From: Roseovarius tolerans
GTDB lineage: Bacteria > Pseudomonadota > Alphaproteobacteria > Rhodobacterales > Rhodobacteraceae
DNA length: 64,000 bases
Assembly: GCF_900109855.1 (NCBI RefSeq)
Contig: NZ_FOBO01000001.1
Location: 287,538 to 351,537 of the forward strand
Direction of reading: 5' to 3'
Positions 25,573 through 33,824 of this stretch are shown piece after piece (within the stretch, counting starts at the first letter, position 1; every line of letters begins with the position of its first letter). The position numbers and the translations under genes were made by a program. A model generated the notes under the pieces. It made no database searches, was not told the origin of the DNA, and saw only the letters and a list, made by a program, of their open reading frames with translations.

Positions 25573-27495
25573 TCATTGTGCCGCCCTCATGATGAATGAA
25601 CGGCGCTTAGACGGCGGGCCATCCTCACTGATTGTGATTGTCTTGCGGGCGAACAGGCTGGACATGGCCGTGCGGAATGCACGTTGGGTGCAGCCCTCAT
25701 TGTCAGGATGCTCTGCGAACAGCTTGGGCGCATAATTGCGTCCGCCAGATTGCGACACGCGCACACCGGTCTCGATGTGCTGATCCAGTAGCTGAAGGAA
25801 TACCCGCTCACCCTTGGCACCCACTGCCAGCGCCTCAAACCCCGTGGGCCACGCCTGAGCGACGAACACACCGGCCTGCCATCTGACATTGATCTCACCA
25901 CCGATGCGCCCATAATTGGCCTTCATCGTGGTCAGCACCCGCGCGTCCGGGTCAGCCTCATAGCCGTTGTCACTGATCCGAGACAGATAGAGCCGCGACC
26001 GCACAGAGTTGTTCCATGCCGTCGATCCTGACGTGCCCGTGCCGCTGTTGAGGCCGGTCAAAGACGGGTGCGCAAGTAGCATGACGGCACAATTACGCTT
26101 GAGCGCCAGACCGCGCAGGATGCCCACGAATTGCCGCACCTTGGCCCGGTCGTTCTCATTGGCGGGATACACGTCTGCCAAGGTGTCGATCACGATCAGC
26201 GCCGGGGTATCCTCAGCCGCCCGCGCGTCCAGTTCCTCGAACAGCGCCGTCTTCATTAAGGCGAGTTGGCTATCGACAGCTAAGAGCGCATCCTCGCCCG
26301 CCAGTGAACGCAATGTGAGGCCCGCCAGGGCGCTATAGCTGCACCCCTCAGCCCGCAAAATATCGTCAACGCGACGGTGCAATTCGTCGTCGTCGTCTTC
26401 GGCGCTGATATAAATCACCCGGCCTTTCGATACCGGATTGCCGATCCATGCCCGCTCGGTCGATACCGCGACCGCCAGTTGCAGGGCCAGCAGGCTCTTG
26501 CCCGTGCCCCCGTCGCCGCTGAACAGCGTTACCGTCTTTTGAGGCACAAGACCGTCCACCAGCCATTGCCGGGCCGGGACGGCTTTCCCGTTGAGCGATG
26601 CAGCCGAATAGAATTGGCTTTCCCGATTTGGTTCCGATTGAATGATTGTCGGGCCGGACGCTGGCAGGGGCGTCATCCCGGCAGGGACGTATGATCCGCG
26701 CGGTGGAATCCGTGCCAGCCAGTCGCCGTCACCCGGCCCTCGCGGCGCATCATAAAGCTGGATCAGCGCCGCCGGTGTGCCGCCCATATCCAGCCAATCG
26801 GACACGTCGCCTTTCTCGGGCAGATTGGGCAGGTCCACGATACGATGATCAATCCCACGCGCCACCAGCGTATTCGCCACCTGTGCAGCATGGTTTCGGC
26901 CCGCGTCGTCGTTGTCGGGCAGAATGCAGACGCGCCGTCCCTTGAGGTGATCGGAAAATTCGGGAAGCCATTTTCCAGCGCCGCCTGAATTGGTTGTCGC
27001 CACCAACCCCAAAGCCGCCAGACGATCCGCGTCCTTCTCGCCCTCGACGATGTAAACCACAGATGTCGGATCAGCCGCCCGCAATTCGGGCAGACGATAC
27101 GGCACGCGCCGCACGCCTTTGATCGACCATGACCCATCCGCCGCCTGTTGCTTGAATCTCTTTGGCTCAGACCGGATGACACGGTAGAGCAGCGTCCCGT
27201 GTTCGTCGCGGTAATCCCACGTCCCGGCGTTATCTGGCGCGATATGGCCCCGCTCTGTACACCACCGCGCCGCGTCGGCCCGCGTTCCGCCTTGCTCGCG
27301 GGCCACAAAGTCGAAAACGCCGCCGCCGTCCTTGGCCTCATGGTCATACCATGTGTCGTCGGCCTTTTTGATCGACATGCTGCCATGCGTGCCGAAACGC
27401 ATGTTGCCAGGCGACGACAGGCTGTGGTTCGGCTCGCCCAGCAGATCAAGCGCCACGCGCTCGATCAGGCCGGTTTCGTTCACAGTGTCCCTCAT
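25573..27495 (-). CDS. TOPRIM primase fused to RepA-type AAA helicase
   Basis: A 640-aa replication protein. Residues 1-110 are a primase-like N-terminal region (WYDHEAKDGGGVFDFVAREQ). Residues 140-240 are a TOPRIM fold (VVYIVEGEKDADRLAALGL with the catalytic glutamate, and RRVCILPDNDDAGRNHA). Residues 300-500 are a RecA/RepA-like helicase with Walker A LFSGDGGTGKSLLALQLA near residue 325 and an acidic Walker B in ALIVIDTLADVY near residue 440. It would let the element replicate independently after excision. The gene heads the leftward lytic-type transcript and overlaps the preceding 59-aa gene by a single base. Confidence 0.88.
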   Translation of the reverse strand: MRDTVNETGLIERVALDLLGEPNHSLSSPGNMRFGTHGSMSIKKADDTWYDHEAKDGGGVFDFVAREQGGTRADAARWCTERGHIAPDNAGTWDYRDEHGTLLYRVIRSEPKRFKQQAADGSWSIKGVRRVPYRLPELRAADPTSVVYIVEGEKDADRLAALGLVATTNSGGAGKWLPEFSDHLKGRRVCILPDNDDAGRNHAAQVANTLVARGIDHRIVDLPNLPEKGDVSDWLDMGGTPAALIQLYDAPRGPGDGDWLARIPPRGSYVPAGMTPLPASGPTIIQSEPNRESQFYSAASLNGKAVPARQWLVDGLVPQKTVTLFSGDGGTGKSLLALQLAVAVSTERAWIGNPVSKGRVIYISAEDDDDELHRRVDDILRAEGCSYSALAGLTLRSLAGEDALLAVDSQLALMKTALFEELDARAAEDTPALIVIDTLADVYPANENDRAKVRQFVGILRGLALKRNCAVMLLAHPSLTGLNSGTGTSGSTAWNNSVRSRLYLSRISDNGYEADPDARVLTTMKANYGRIGGEINVRWQAGVFVAQAWPTGFEALAVGAKGERVFLQLLDQHIETGVRVSQSGGRNYAPKLFAEHPDNEGCTQRAFRTAMSSLFARKTITISEDGPPSKRRSFIMRAAQ

Positions 27496-27674
27496 CAGCG
27501 CACCCCCTCGGGGCAGGAAGCGCCGTAATGGTCGGCAAACGCCTGAGCATGGAATCTAGCAATACCGCGTCCGCCGTAGGCCAAGACGCGCAGCAAATGG
27601 AACACGTCATCTTCAATCAGAACGATGTGCCAGCCATCGGGCTTTTCGTCGACGATAACCGTCCGCCCTTGCAT
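27495..27674 (-). CDS. Small hypothetical protein before the satellite primase
   Basis: A 59-aa protein starting MQGRTVIVDEKPDGWHIVLI and ending HAQAFADHYGASCPEGVR. No family recognised. The frame stays open upstream for another 79 codons into attR, but that part has no protein-like pattern and the element boundary crosses it, so the short form is preferred. It is the first gene of the leftward operon and just touches the primase start. Confidence 0.5.
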   Translation of the reverse strand: MQGRTVIVDEKPDGWHIVLIEDDVFHLLRVLAYGGRGIARFHAQAFADHYGASCPEGVR

Positions 27675-27886
27675 GATGATGCCGGGTGTCGTATTGTGCA
27701 GGGGAGTGTTTTGAACAGCATTATTGACCCCGGTTGCGCCCGCCAGCGCGCCGGGGTTTTCTTTTGTCTTGGGGGTCAGAACGGTTTTACAGTCACATGT
27801 TTCGTTCTGGCCTTGTTCGGCTTCTGTCCGGTTTCCGCTGTAAATCGCATCCGCTTGATATCCAACGGAACCTTGCGAATGCTGCG

Positions 27887-27899
27887 GAAGCCTGCACTT
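27887..27899. repeat. attR: right 13-bp attachment core of the ssrA satellite
   Basis: GAAGCCTGCACTT, identical to the tmRNA 3' end at 17127-17139. The sequence after it returns to host-type GC and the chrA gene. Confidence 0.8.
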
Positions 27900-27973
27900 T
27901 CCCCTTATCATATCGTGCTACGCGTCATGGAACTTTGACTTGCGCAAGGCGGACGTGCGGGTCACAAACCGGC

Positions 27974-29221
27974 ATGAGCGCGCCGCCCCTCTCCGAGATT
28001 TTCCGCAGTTTCCTGCGCATCGGCCTTTTGTCCTTTGGCGGGCCGGCGGCGCAGATTTCGATGATGCATGCCGAACTGGTGGAGCGTCGAGGCTGGCTGG
28101 AGGAGCGGCAATTCCTTGGCGCGCTGTCGTTCTGCATGCTGCTGCCGGGCCCGGAGGCGATGCAGCTGGCGACCTATGCGGGCTGGCGGCTGCGGGGTGT
28201 GCCGGGGGGGCTGATCGCGGGGCTGTTGTTCGTGGTGCCGGGCGCGCTGGTGATCCTGGCGCTCGGGCTGGGCTATGCGCTCTATGGCGGGGTGCCGCTG
28301 GTGCAGGCGCTGTTTGTCGGGATCAAGGCGGCCGTGGTGGCGATTGTGTTGCAGGCGCTTTTGAACCTCGCCCGCAAATCACTGCAGGACCGGGCAAGCT
28401 GGGGTCTGGCCGGGCTCGCCTTTGTGGCGATGTTCGTGCTGTCGGTGCCCTTTCCCATCATCATCGCTGCGGCGGCGCTCTGGGGGTATCTGAGCGCGCG
28501 CGGAGAGGCCGAGACAGCCATCCCCGCGCCCGCCGTGCCCCTGCGCGGCACGCTGATGACCGTTGCCACCTGGGGCGCGCTCTGGGCCGCGCCGGTGCTG
28601 GTGGCGTGGGCGGCGGGGGCCACGTTCCTGACCGATCTGGCGCTCTTTTTCAGCAAGCTGGCGGTGGTGACCTTTGGCGGGGCCTATGCGGTGCTGGCCT
28701 ATATGACCGAGACGGTGGTGGTGACCAAGGGCTGGTTGAGCACGGCGCAGATGATCGACGCGCTCGGGCTGGCGGAGACGACGCCGGGGCCGCTGATCTT
28801 GGTGACCGAGTTTGTGGGCCTGCTGGCGGGCTATGCGCAGGGCGGGGTGGGCATGGCCGTGCTGGCGGCGCTGCTGACGCTGTGGGTTACGTTTACGCCC
28901 TGTTTTCTATGGATATTCACTGGTGCGCCCTATATCGAGCAGATCCTGGCAAGGCCCCGCCTCAAGGGGGCCTTGGCCGGGATTTCGGCGGCCGTGGTGG
29001 GTGTGATCCTGAACCTTTCGGTCTGGTTCGCGCTGCATGTGCTGTTTGGCCGGGTGCGCGAGACGGCGTTTGGCCCGGTGCCGGATTGGGGGACATTCAG
29101 CCCGCTCAGCCTTGGTTTCGTGCTGCTGGCGGCGGCGCTGTTGCTGGGCGCGCGGCTGTCGATGGTCCGGGTTCTGGCGCTGCTTGCGGTGCTCGCGGGG
29201 GCGTGGCATCTATTGATCTGA
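27974..29221 (+). CDS. chrA: Chromate transporter, ChrA family
   Basis: A 415-aa two-domain (long-chain) CHR membrane protein that exports chromate by proton antiport in characterised members. The two homologous halves show the family signature: LRIGLLSFGGPAAQISMMHA near residue 16, LPGPEAMQLATYAGWRLRG near residue 58, then FSKLAVVTFGGAYAVLAYM near residue 225 and TPGPLILVTEFVGL near residue 270. Start at the ATG of MSAPPLSEIF; the open frame further upstream runs into attR. It was the first gene after ssrA before the satellite inserted. Confidence 0.92.
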   Translation: MSAPPLSEIFRSFLRIGLLSFGGPAAQISMMHAELVERRGWLEERQFLGALSFCMLLPGPEAMQLATYAGWRLRGVPGGLIAGLLFVVPGALVILALGLGYALYGGVPLVQALFVGIKAAVVAIVLQALLNLARKSLQDRASWGLAGLAFVAMFVLSVPFPIIIAAAALWGYLSARGEAETAIPAPAVPLRGTLMTVATWGALWAAPVLVAWAAGATFLTDLALFFSKLAVVTFGGAYAVLAYMTETVVVTKGWLSTAQMIDALGLAETTPGPLILVTEFVGLLAGYAQGGVGMAVLAALLTLWVTFTPCFLWIFTGAPYIEQILARPRLKGALAGISAAVVGVILNLSVWFALHVLFGRVRETAFGPVPDWGTFSPLSLGFVLLAAALLLGARLSMVRVLALLAVLAGAWHLLI

Positions 29222-29294
29222 GGGGCACATTGCGGGTCTTTTGTTTTGTCCCGAATCCCCTATGCTGATCCTTGTAACTCTCCCGAGGTAAAGA

Positions 29295-29750
29295 ATGTCG
29301 CGCTCGATCGATTACGGAAACCTGATGCATCGCGCCATGCGTGGCCTCATTCAGGAGGTTCTGACCGACGTGCAGATGAACGGGCTGCCCGGCGCGCATC
29401 ACTTCTTCATCACGTTTGATACCACCCACCCCAAGGCGGAACTCGCCGATTGGTTGCGCGACCGCTACCCGTCCGAGATGACGGTGGTCATGCAGCATTG
29501 GTATGACGGGCTGGAGGTGACGGATGACGGGTTCAGCGTCACGCTGAATTTCGGCGATGCGCCGGAGCGGCTCTATGTGCCCTATGACGCGATCCAGACC
29601 TTTGTCGATCCGTCGGTGGAATTTGGCCTGCGCTTCGAGACGCAGGAGGTTGAGGACGACGGCGACGAGGAGGATGCCGACGATCTGGAGGCCGAGGACG
29701 ACACGCCCACCGAGGCGGATGTGGTCAGTCTGGACAGCTTTCGGAAATAG
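29295..29750 (+). CDS. sspB: SspB-type adaptor for ssrA-tagged proteins
   Basis: A 151-aa alphaproteobacterial SspB. It binds the tmRNA-encoded tag and delivers tagged proteins to ClpXP. The tag-binding fold covers residues 1-110 ([55 protein letters not shown]). A disordered acidic linker ends in [12 protein letters not shown], the ClpX-docking tail. Apart from chrA and the inserted satellite, it would be the next gene after ssrA. Confidence 0.9.
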   Translation: MSRSIDYGNLMHRAMRGLIQEVLTDVQMNGLPGAHHFFITFDTTHPKAELADWLRDRYPSEMTVVMQHWYDGLEVTDDGFSVTLNFGDAPERLYVPYDAIQTFVDPSVEFGLRFETQEVEDDGDEEDADDLEAEDDTPTEADVVSLDSFRK

Positions 29751-29851
29751 GGCGGGGTCGTCGCTGCGCTCACCGGTATTCCATTGTATACAGTATTGAT
29801 CTTTTGCCCGGCTTCGCTATGAACGGGGCAAACCGTCAAGGAGATCCCGCA

Positions 29852-31243
29852 ATGACCGCCACCCGCACCGAATCCGACAGTTTCGGCCCTCTCGAAGTGC
29901 CCGCCGATAAATACTGGGGCGCGCAGACACAGCGCTCGATCATGAATTTCCCGATCGGCTGGGAGAAGCAGCCGGTGGCCATCGTGCGCGCCCTTGGTGT
30001 GATCAAGCAGGCCTGCGCGCAGGCCAACAAGGCGTCAGGCAAGCTCGATGTGCGGCTCGCGGATGCGATCATTCAGGCGGCGGGCGAGGTGATCGAGGGC
30101 AAGTTCGACGACAATTTCCCGCTGGTGGTTTGGCAGACGGGGTCTGGCACGCAATCCAACATGAATTCCAACGAGGTGATCGCCAACCGCGCGATCGAGA
30201 TCCTTGGTGGCGAGATCGGCTCGAAGGACCCGGTGCATCCCAACGATCACTGCAACATGGGGCAGTCCTCGAACGACACCTTCCCCACGGCCATGCATAT
30301 CGCCACCGCGATGAGCGTGCGTGATGTGCTGCTGCCGGGGCTGGACAAGCTGGCGTCGGGGCTCGAATCCAAGTCCGCCGAGTTCAAGGATATCATCAAG
30401 ATCGGCCGCACCCATACGCAGGACGCCACGCCGCTGACGCTGGGGCAGGAGTTTTCGGGCTACACGCACCAGGTCCGGCAGGGGATCGCGCGGGTGCAGG
30501 CCTGCATGCCCGGCATTTACGAGTTGGCGCAGGGCGGCACCGCCGTGGGCACCGGACTCAACACCGCGCATGGCTGGGGCGAGACGGTCGCGGCCAACAT
30601 GGCCGAGATCACGGGCTTGCCCTTCGTGACAGCCCCCAACAAGTTCGAGGCGCTCGCGGCGCATGACGCGATGGTGTTCCTGTCGGGGGCGCTCGCCACG
30701 GTGGCGGGCTCTTGCTACAAGATCGCCAATGATATCCGGTTTCTGGGGAGCGGGCCGCGCTCGGGTCTGGGCGAATTGATCCTGCCAGAGAACGAGCCGG
30801 GCAGCAGCATCATGCCCGGCAAGGTCAACCCGACGCAGGCCGAGGCGCTGACGCAAGTTGCGGCCCATGTCATGGGCAATGACGCGGCGATCAAGTTCGC
30901 AGGCTCCCAGGGGCATTTTGAGCTCAACGTCTACAACCCGATGATGGCCTATAACCTGTTGCAATCCATACAGCTTCTGGGCGATGCCACCGACAGTTTT
31001 ACCGAGCGGATGCTGATGGGCATCGAAGCCAACGAGCCGCGCATTGAGAAGCTGATGACGGAGTCGCTGATGCTGGTGACGGCGCTCGCGCCCACCATCG
31101 GCTATGACAATGCCACCAAGGTCGCCAAGACCGCGCACAAGAACGGCACCACGCTGAAGGAAGAGGCGATCGCGCTCGGCTTTGTGGATGCGGAGACCTT
31201 TGACCGCGTGGTGCGCCCCGAAGACATGATCGGCCCGAAATGA
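29852..31243 (+). CDS. fumC: Class II fumarate hydratase
   Basis: TCA-cycle enzyme hydrating fumarate to malate without an Fe-S cluster. 463 aa, full length. The signature [17 protein letters not shown] is near residue 318, with [22 protein letters not shown] substrate loop near residue 96 ([14 protein letters not shown]) and [20 protein letters not shown] with the catalytic histidine near residue 187. The ATG follows AAGGAGATCCCGCA. Its stop overlaps the start of the DUF4169 gene (ATGA), an arrangement common in Rhodobacteraceae. Confidence 0.97.
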   Translation: MTATRTESDSFGPLEVPADKYWGAQTQRSIMNFPIGWEKQPVAIVRALGVIKQACAQANKASGKLDVRLADAIIQAAGEVIEGKFDDNFPLVVWQTGSGTQSNMNSNEVIANRAIEILGGEIGSKDPVHPNDHCNMGQSSNDTFPTAMHIATAMSVRDVLLPGLDKLASGLESKSAEFKDIIKIGRTHTQDATPLTLGQEFSGYTHQVRQGIARVQACMPGIYELAQGGTAVGTGLNTAHGWGETVAANMAEITGLPFVTAPNKFEALAAHDAMVFLSGALATVAGSCYKIANDIRFLGSGPRSGLGELILPENEPGSSIMPGKVNPTQAEALTQVAAHVMGNDAAIKFAGSQGHFELNVYNPMMAYNLLQSIQLLGDATDSFTERMLMGIEANEPRIEKLMTESLMLVTALAPTIGYDNATKVAKTAHKNGTTLKEEAIALGFVDAETFDRVVRPEDMIGPK

Positions 31244-31422
31244 GCGACAGGCCGGTCAATCTGAACCGGGTGCGCAAGGATAAGGCGCGGGCTGTGAACA
31301 AAGCCCGCGCCGACGAGAACGCCACGCGCTTCGGGCGCACCAAGGCGCAGAAGACCCTTGAAGAGACGCAAGCCGAACAGGCGCGCAGCATCCTTGACCT
31401 TCACCGCCGGGACAAAGACTGA
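31240..31422 (+). CDS. DUF4169 small basic protein
   Basis: A 60-aa, highly charged helical protein ([20 protein letters not shown], then [20 protein letters not shown]), matching the DUF4169 family that follows fumC in many roseobacters. Function unknown. Translationally coupled to fumC by a 4-base overlap. Confidence 0.85.
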   Translation: MSDRPVNLNRVRKDKARAVNKARADENATRFGRTKAQKTLEETQAEQARSILDLHRRDKD

Positions 31423-31504
31423 TGCAGGGTTCATCTTGCGACAAATATTCCGGGGGAATCGCCGCCTGCGGCGATGGGGGCAGCGCCCCCTGGCACGGTC
31501 GGCC

Positions 31505-31732
31505 ATGAGTGCGCGCCCGGTCAAGCATTCGCTGACCCTGCGCGGCCATCGCACCAGCGTCTCGCTGGAGGAGGAGTTCTGGCGCGCATTTCGCGAGATC
31601 GCGGCCGAGGAGGGCATCGCGCTGAACGCTCTGGCCGCGCGGATCGACGCGGAGCGCGGCATCGAGGCGGGGCTTGCCTCGGCGATCCGGGTGCATGTCC
31701 TGCGCCACTATCGCGCGAAAAATACCGGTTGA
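31505..31732 (+). CDS. Ribbon-helix-helix domain protein
   Basis: A 75-aa protein of the RHH_4 type (KHSLTLRGHRTSVSLEEEFW, then LNALAARIDAERGIEAGLAS). RHH proteins bind DNA as dimers; the TSVSLEEEFW strand-helix fits that fold. It follows fumC-DUF4169 as in related genomes. Start at the ATG of MSARPVKHSL; the longer open frame upstream runs through a GC-rich hairpin region. Confidence 0.8.
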   Translation: MSARPVKHSLTLRGHRTSVSLEEEFWRAFREIAAEEGIALNALAARIDAERGIEAGLASAIRVHVLRHYRAKNTG

Positions 31733-31773
31733 AACTCGCCCTGAGCGAAAGAATCCGGGTCGGTCTTAGCAAT

Positions 31774-31798
31774 CGACACCTTTCAAAGTGTCGCTTTT
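31774..31798 (+). terminator. Weak hairpin terminator after the RHH gene
   Basis: A 6-bp stem CGACAC / GTGTCG with an 8-base loop is followed by CTTTT, 42 bases after the RHH stop. The stem is short, so efficiency is uncertain. Confidence 0.4.
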
Positions 31799-31820
31799 CA
31801 CACCCAATCCTCCGCTGATT

Positions 31821-31838
31821 GGTTGCGTTTACGCAACC
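31821..31838. promoter_or_regulatory. Palindrome upstream of the BCCT transporter (candidate operator)
   Basis: GGTTGCGT-TT-ACGCAACC, perfect 8-bp arms around TT, lies about 184 bases before the transporter ATG. No T-run follows, so an operator for a TetR- or LacI-type repressor is more likely than a terminator. Confidence 0.4.
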
Positions 31839-32021
31839 GGGCTTGTTACCCTCAACAGGCGAATGGGATCGGGGGCCTTCACCTGAAGACGTCCCGGGTA
31901 AGAGTGCCTTCCGGTTCTGAATGCTGAAAATGCCAGCGCGCCGCGTGCGCCCGCGCCCGCCTGTGAAAGGGGTGATCGGGGTGTGTTACGCGACATGGCA
32001 AAGGGACAAGGGAGGGCCTCA

Positions 32022-33725
32022 ATGGCCGACGAAACAACCAACCAGGGTATCCCGGAGCCGGAAGGCCACTCGGATATCATCGAGACCGATTACGAAATCG
32101 GTCAGGACAACATCACGACCAGGATCGGGCCGTTCGGCCTCGACATTCACAACCCCGTCTTCATGATCTCGGGCCTCGCGGTCGTGGCCTTCGTGTTCTA
32201 CACGCTGGCCTTGCCGGAGCAGGCGTCGAGCGTGTTCAGCTGGCTCTTTTCGGCGGTGACCAAGGGCTTTGACTGGTTCTTCCTCGGGGCCGCGAATATC
32301 TTCGTGATCTTCTGCCTGCTGCTGATCGTGACGCCCTATGGCTCGATCCGGCTGGGCGGTACGGAGGCCACGCCTGACTATAGCTATGTCGGCTGGTTCG
32401 CGATGCTGTTTGCGGCGGGCATGGGTATCGGCCTGTTGTTCTTCGGTGTCTCGGAGCCGATGAGCCACTTCTCGTCGTCTCTCGGCGGCACCGCGATGGA
32501 AGACGGCGCGCGCACCGACTGGGCACCTCTGGGTGCAGCAGGCGGTGATGAGGCGGCGGCACAGCGGCTTGGCATGGCGGCGACGATCTTTCACTGGGGT
32601 CTGCACCCTTGGGCGATCTATGCCGTGGTGGCGCTGGCACTTGCGCTGTTCTCCTACAATAAAGGCCTGCCGCTGACGCTGCGCTCGGCGTTCTACCCGC
32701 TTCTGGGCGAGCGTGTCTGGGGCTGGTCGGGCCACATCATCGACACGCTGGCGGTGTTTGCCACGCTCTTCGGTCTGGCGACCTCGCTCGGCTTTGGTGC
32801 GGAACAGACGGCCTCGGGTCTGACCTTCCTCTTCGGGTCGGGTGACGCGGCAGAGGGCACACGGTCCTTCATGGGCATCACCTATGGCAATAGCGACGAG
32901 TCGGGCGTGGCCAACAACCCGCTTCTGCTGGTGATCCTGATTTCGGCGATCACGGCTGTCGCGCTGGTTTCGGTCGTGCGTGGCCTTGACGGTGGCGTCA
33001 AGGTGCTCTCGGAGATCAACATGGGGCTGGCCGCGATCCTGCTCTTGTTCGTGTTCTTCGTGGGCGGGCCGATCTTCCTGCTGACGCTGTTCTTCGACAG
33101 CATCTGGGCCTATCTCCAGAATGTCGTTGCGCTGAGCAACCCGTTCGGGCGCGAAGATACCAACTTCATGCAGGGCTGGACGTCGTTCTACTGGGCCTGG
33201 TGGATCTCCTGGTCGCCCTTCGTGGGCATGTTCATCGCGCGCGTCAGCCGCGGTCGCACCGTGCGCGAGTTCATCATCTGCGTGCTGATCATCCCGACGA
33301 CGGTCTGCATCCTTTGGATGACGGTCTTTGGGGGCACCGCGCTCAATCAGGTGGTGGCCGATGGCTATACCGGGGCGCAGGATGCGGCGCTTGAACTCAA
33401 GCTGTTCAAGATGCTTGCGGAACTGCCTCTGGCGACGATCACCTCGGTGATCGGGATCATCCTGGTGATCGTGTTCTTCGTCACCTCGTCGGACTCCGGG
33501 TCGCTCGTGATCGACACGATCACGGCGGGCGGCAAGGTCGACGCACCGGTCGCACAGCGTGTGTTCTGGTGCATCTTCGAGGGCGCGGTCGCGGTTGTGC
33601 TGCTGATCGGCGGTGGCCTTGCGGCGCTGCAATCGGCGGTGATCTCGACGGGTCTGCCGTTCACGCTGGTGCTTCTGGTGATGTGCTACGCGATCTGGAA
33701 GGGGCTGGCGTCCGAGAAGCGCTGA
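32022..33725 (+). CDS. BCCT family betaine/carnitine/choline-type transporter
   Basis: A 567-aa, twelve-helix inner-membrane symporter for quaternary ammonium osmolytes such as glycine betaine, choline or DMSP. Family motifs: FAMLFAAGMGIGLLFFGVSE near residue 125, HWGLHPWAIYAVVALALA near residue 190, and WWISWSPFVGMFIARVSRGR near residue 390 in helix 8, the signature region with the conserved tryptophans. The start is the ATG after GGGAGGGCCTCA. The N-terminus has about 45 cytoplasmic residues. Substrate cannot be told from sequence. Confidence 0.92.
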   Translation: MADETTNQGIPEPEGHSDIIETDYEIGQDNITTRIGPFGLDIHNPVFMISGLAVVAFVFYTLALPEQASSVFSWLFSAVTKGFDWFFLGAANIFVIFCLLLIVTPYGSIRLGGTEATPDYSYVGWFAMLFAAGMGIGLLFFGVSEPMSHFSSSLGGTAMEDGARTDWAPLGAAGGDEAAAQRLGMAATIFHWGLHPWAIYAVVALALALFSYNKGLPLTLRSAFYPLLGERVWGWSGHIIDTLAVFATLFGLATSLGFGAEQTASGLTFLFGSGDAAEGTRSFMGITYGNSDESGVANNPLLLVILISAITAVALVSVVRGLDGGVKVLSEINMGLAAILLLFVFFVGGPIFLLTLFFDSIWAYLQNVVALSNPFGREDTNFMQGWTSFYWAWWISWSPFVGMFIARVSRGRTVREFIICVLIIPTTVCILWMTVFGGTALNQVVADGYTGAQDAALELKLFKMLAELPLATITSVIGIILVIVFFVTSSDSGSLVIDTITAGGKVDAPVAQRVFWCIFEGAVAVVLLIGGGLAALQSAVISTGLPFTLVLLVMCYAIWKGLASEKR

Positions 33726-33752
33726 CCCAAGCCTGACCTAACCCAATGAGAG

Positions 33753-33784
33753 GCCCCCCGGGTGTTGCACCCCGGGGGGCTTTG
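33753..33784 (+). terminator. Terminator after the BCCT gene
   Basis: A GC-rich stem GCCCCCCGGGTG / CACCCCGGGGGGC (one bulged base) is followed by TTTGC, 27 bases after the transporter stop. Confidence 0.75.
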
Positions 33785-33824
33785 CTATTTGCTATGCCGA
33801 CATCATGATGGGGGACTTGGGGTC

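Larger units (their letters stand above)
17127..27899. mobile_element. Capsid-encoding, tail-less phage satellite (cfPICI-like) integrated in ssrA
   Basis: A 10.8-kb element bounded by the 13-bp direct repeat GAAGCCTGCACTT. The left copy is the 3' end of ssrA; the right copy lies between the 59-aa gene and chrA. It encodes an integrase, an AlpA-like protein, a winged-helix regulator, a primase-helicase, and portal, connector, prohead protease, HK97 capsid, HNH, head-closure and large terminase proteins. No tail, baseplate, holin or endolysin gene is present. This matches the description of capsid-forming phage-inducible chromosomal islands, which make their own heads and use helper-phage tails. 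A decayed prophage is the alternative, but every remaining gene looks intact and the genes are packed with 4-bp overlaps. Confidence 0.75.

Noticed and set aside
25195..25576. Two overlapping leftward frames upstream of terL considered as a small terminase
   Set aside because: Their translations are proline/glycine low-complexity from G/C runs and lack a helix-turn-helix or helical TerS pattern.
27734..27973. Upstream extension of the chrA frame
   Set aside because: It crosses the satellite attR and has no ChrA similarity; the ATG at 27974 starts the family sequence.
32019..33632. 537-codon leftward frame opposite the BCCT transporter
   Set aside because: Length comes from strand-biased GC codon use of a real membrane protein gene; its translation is histidine/arginine-rich without domains.
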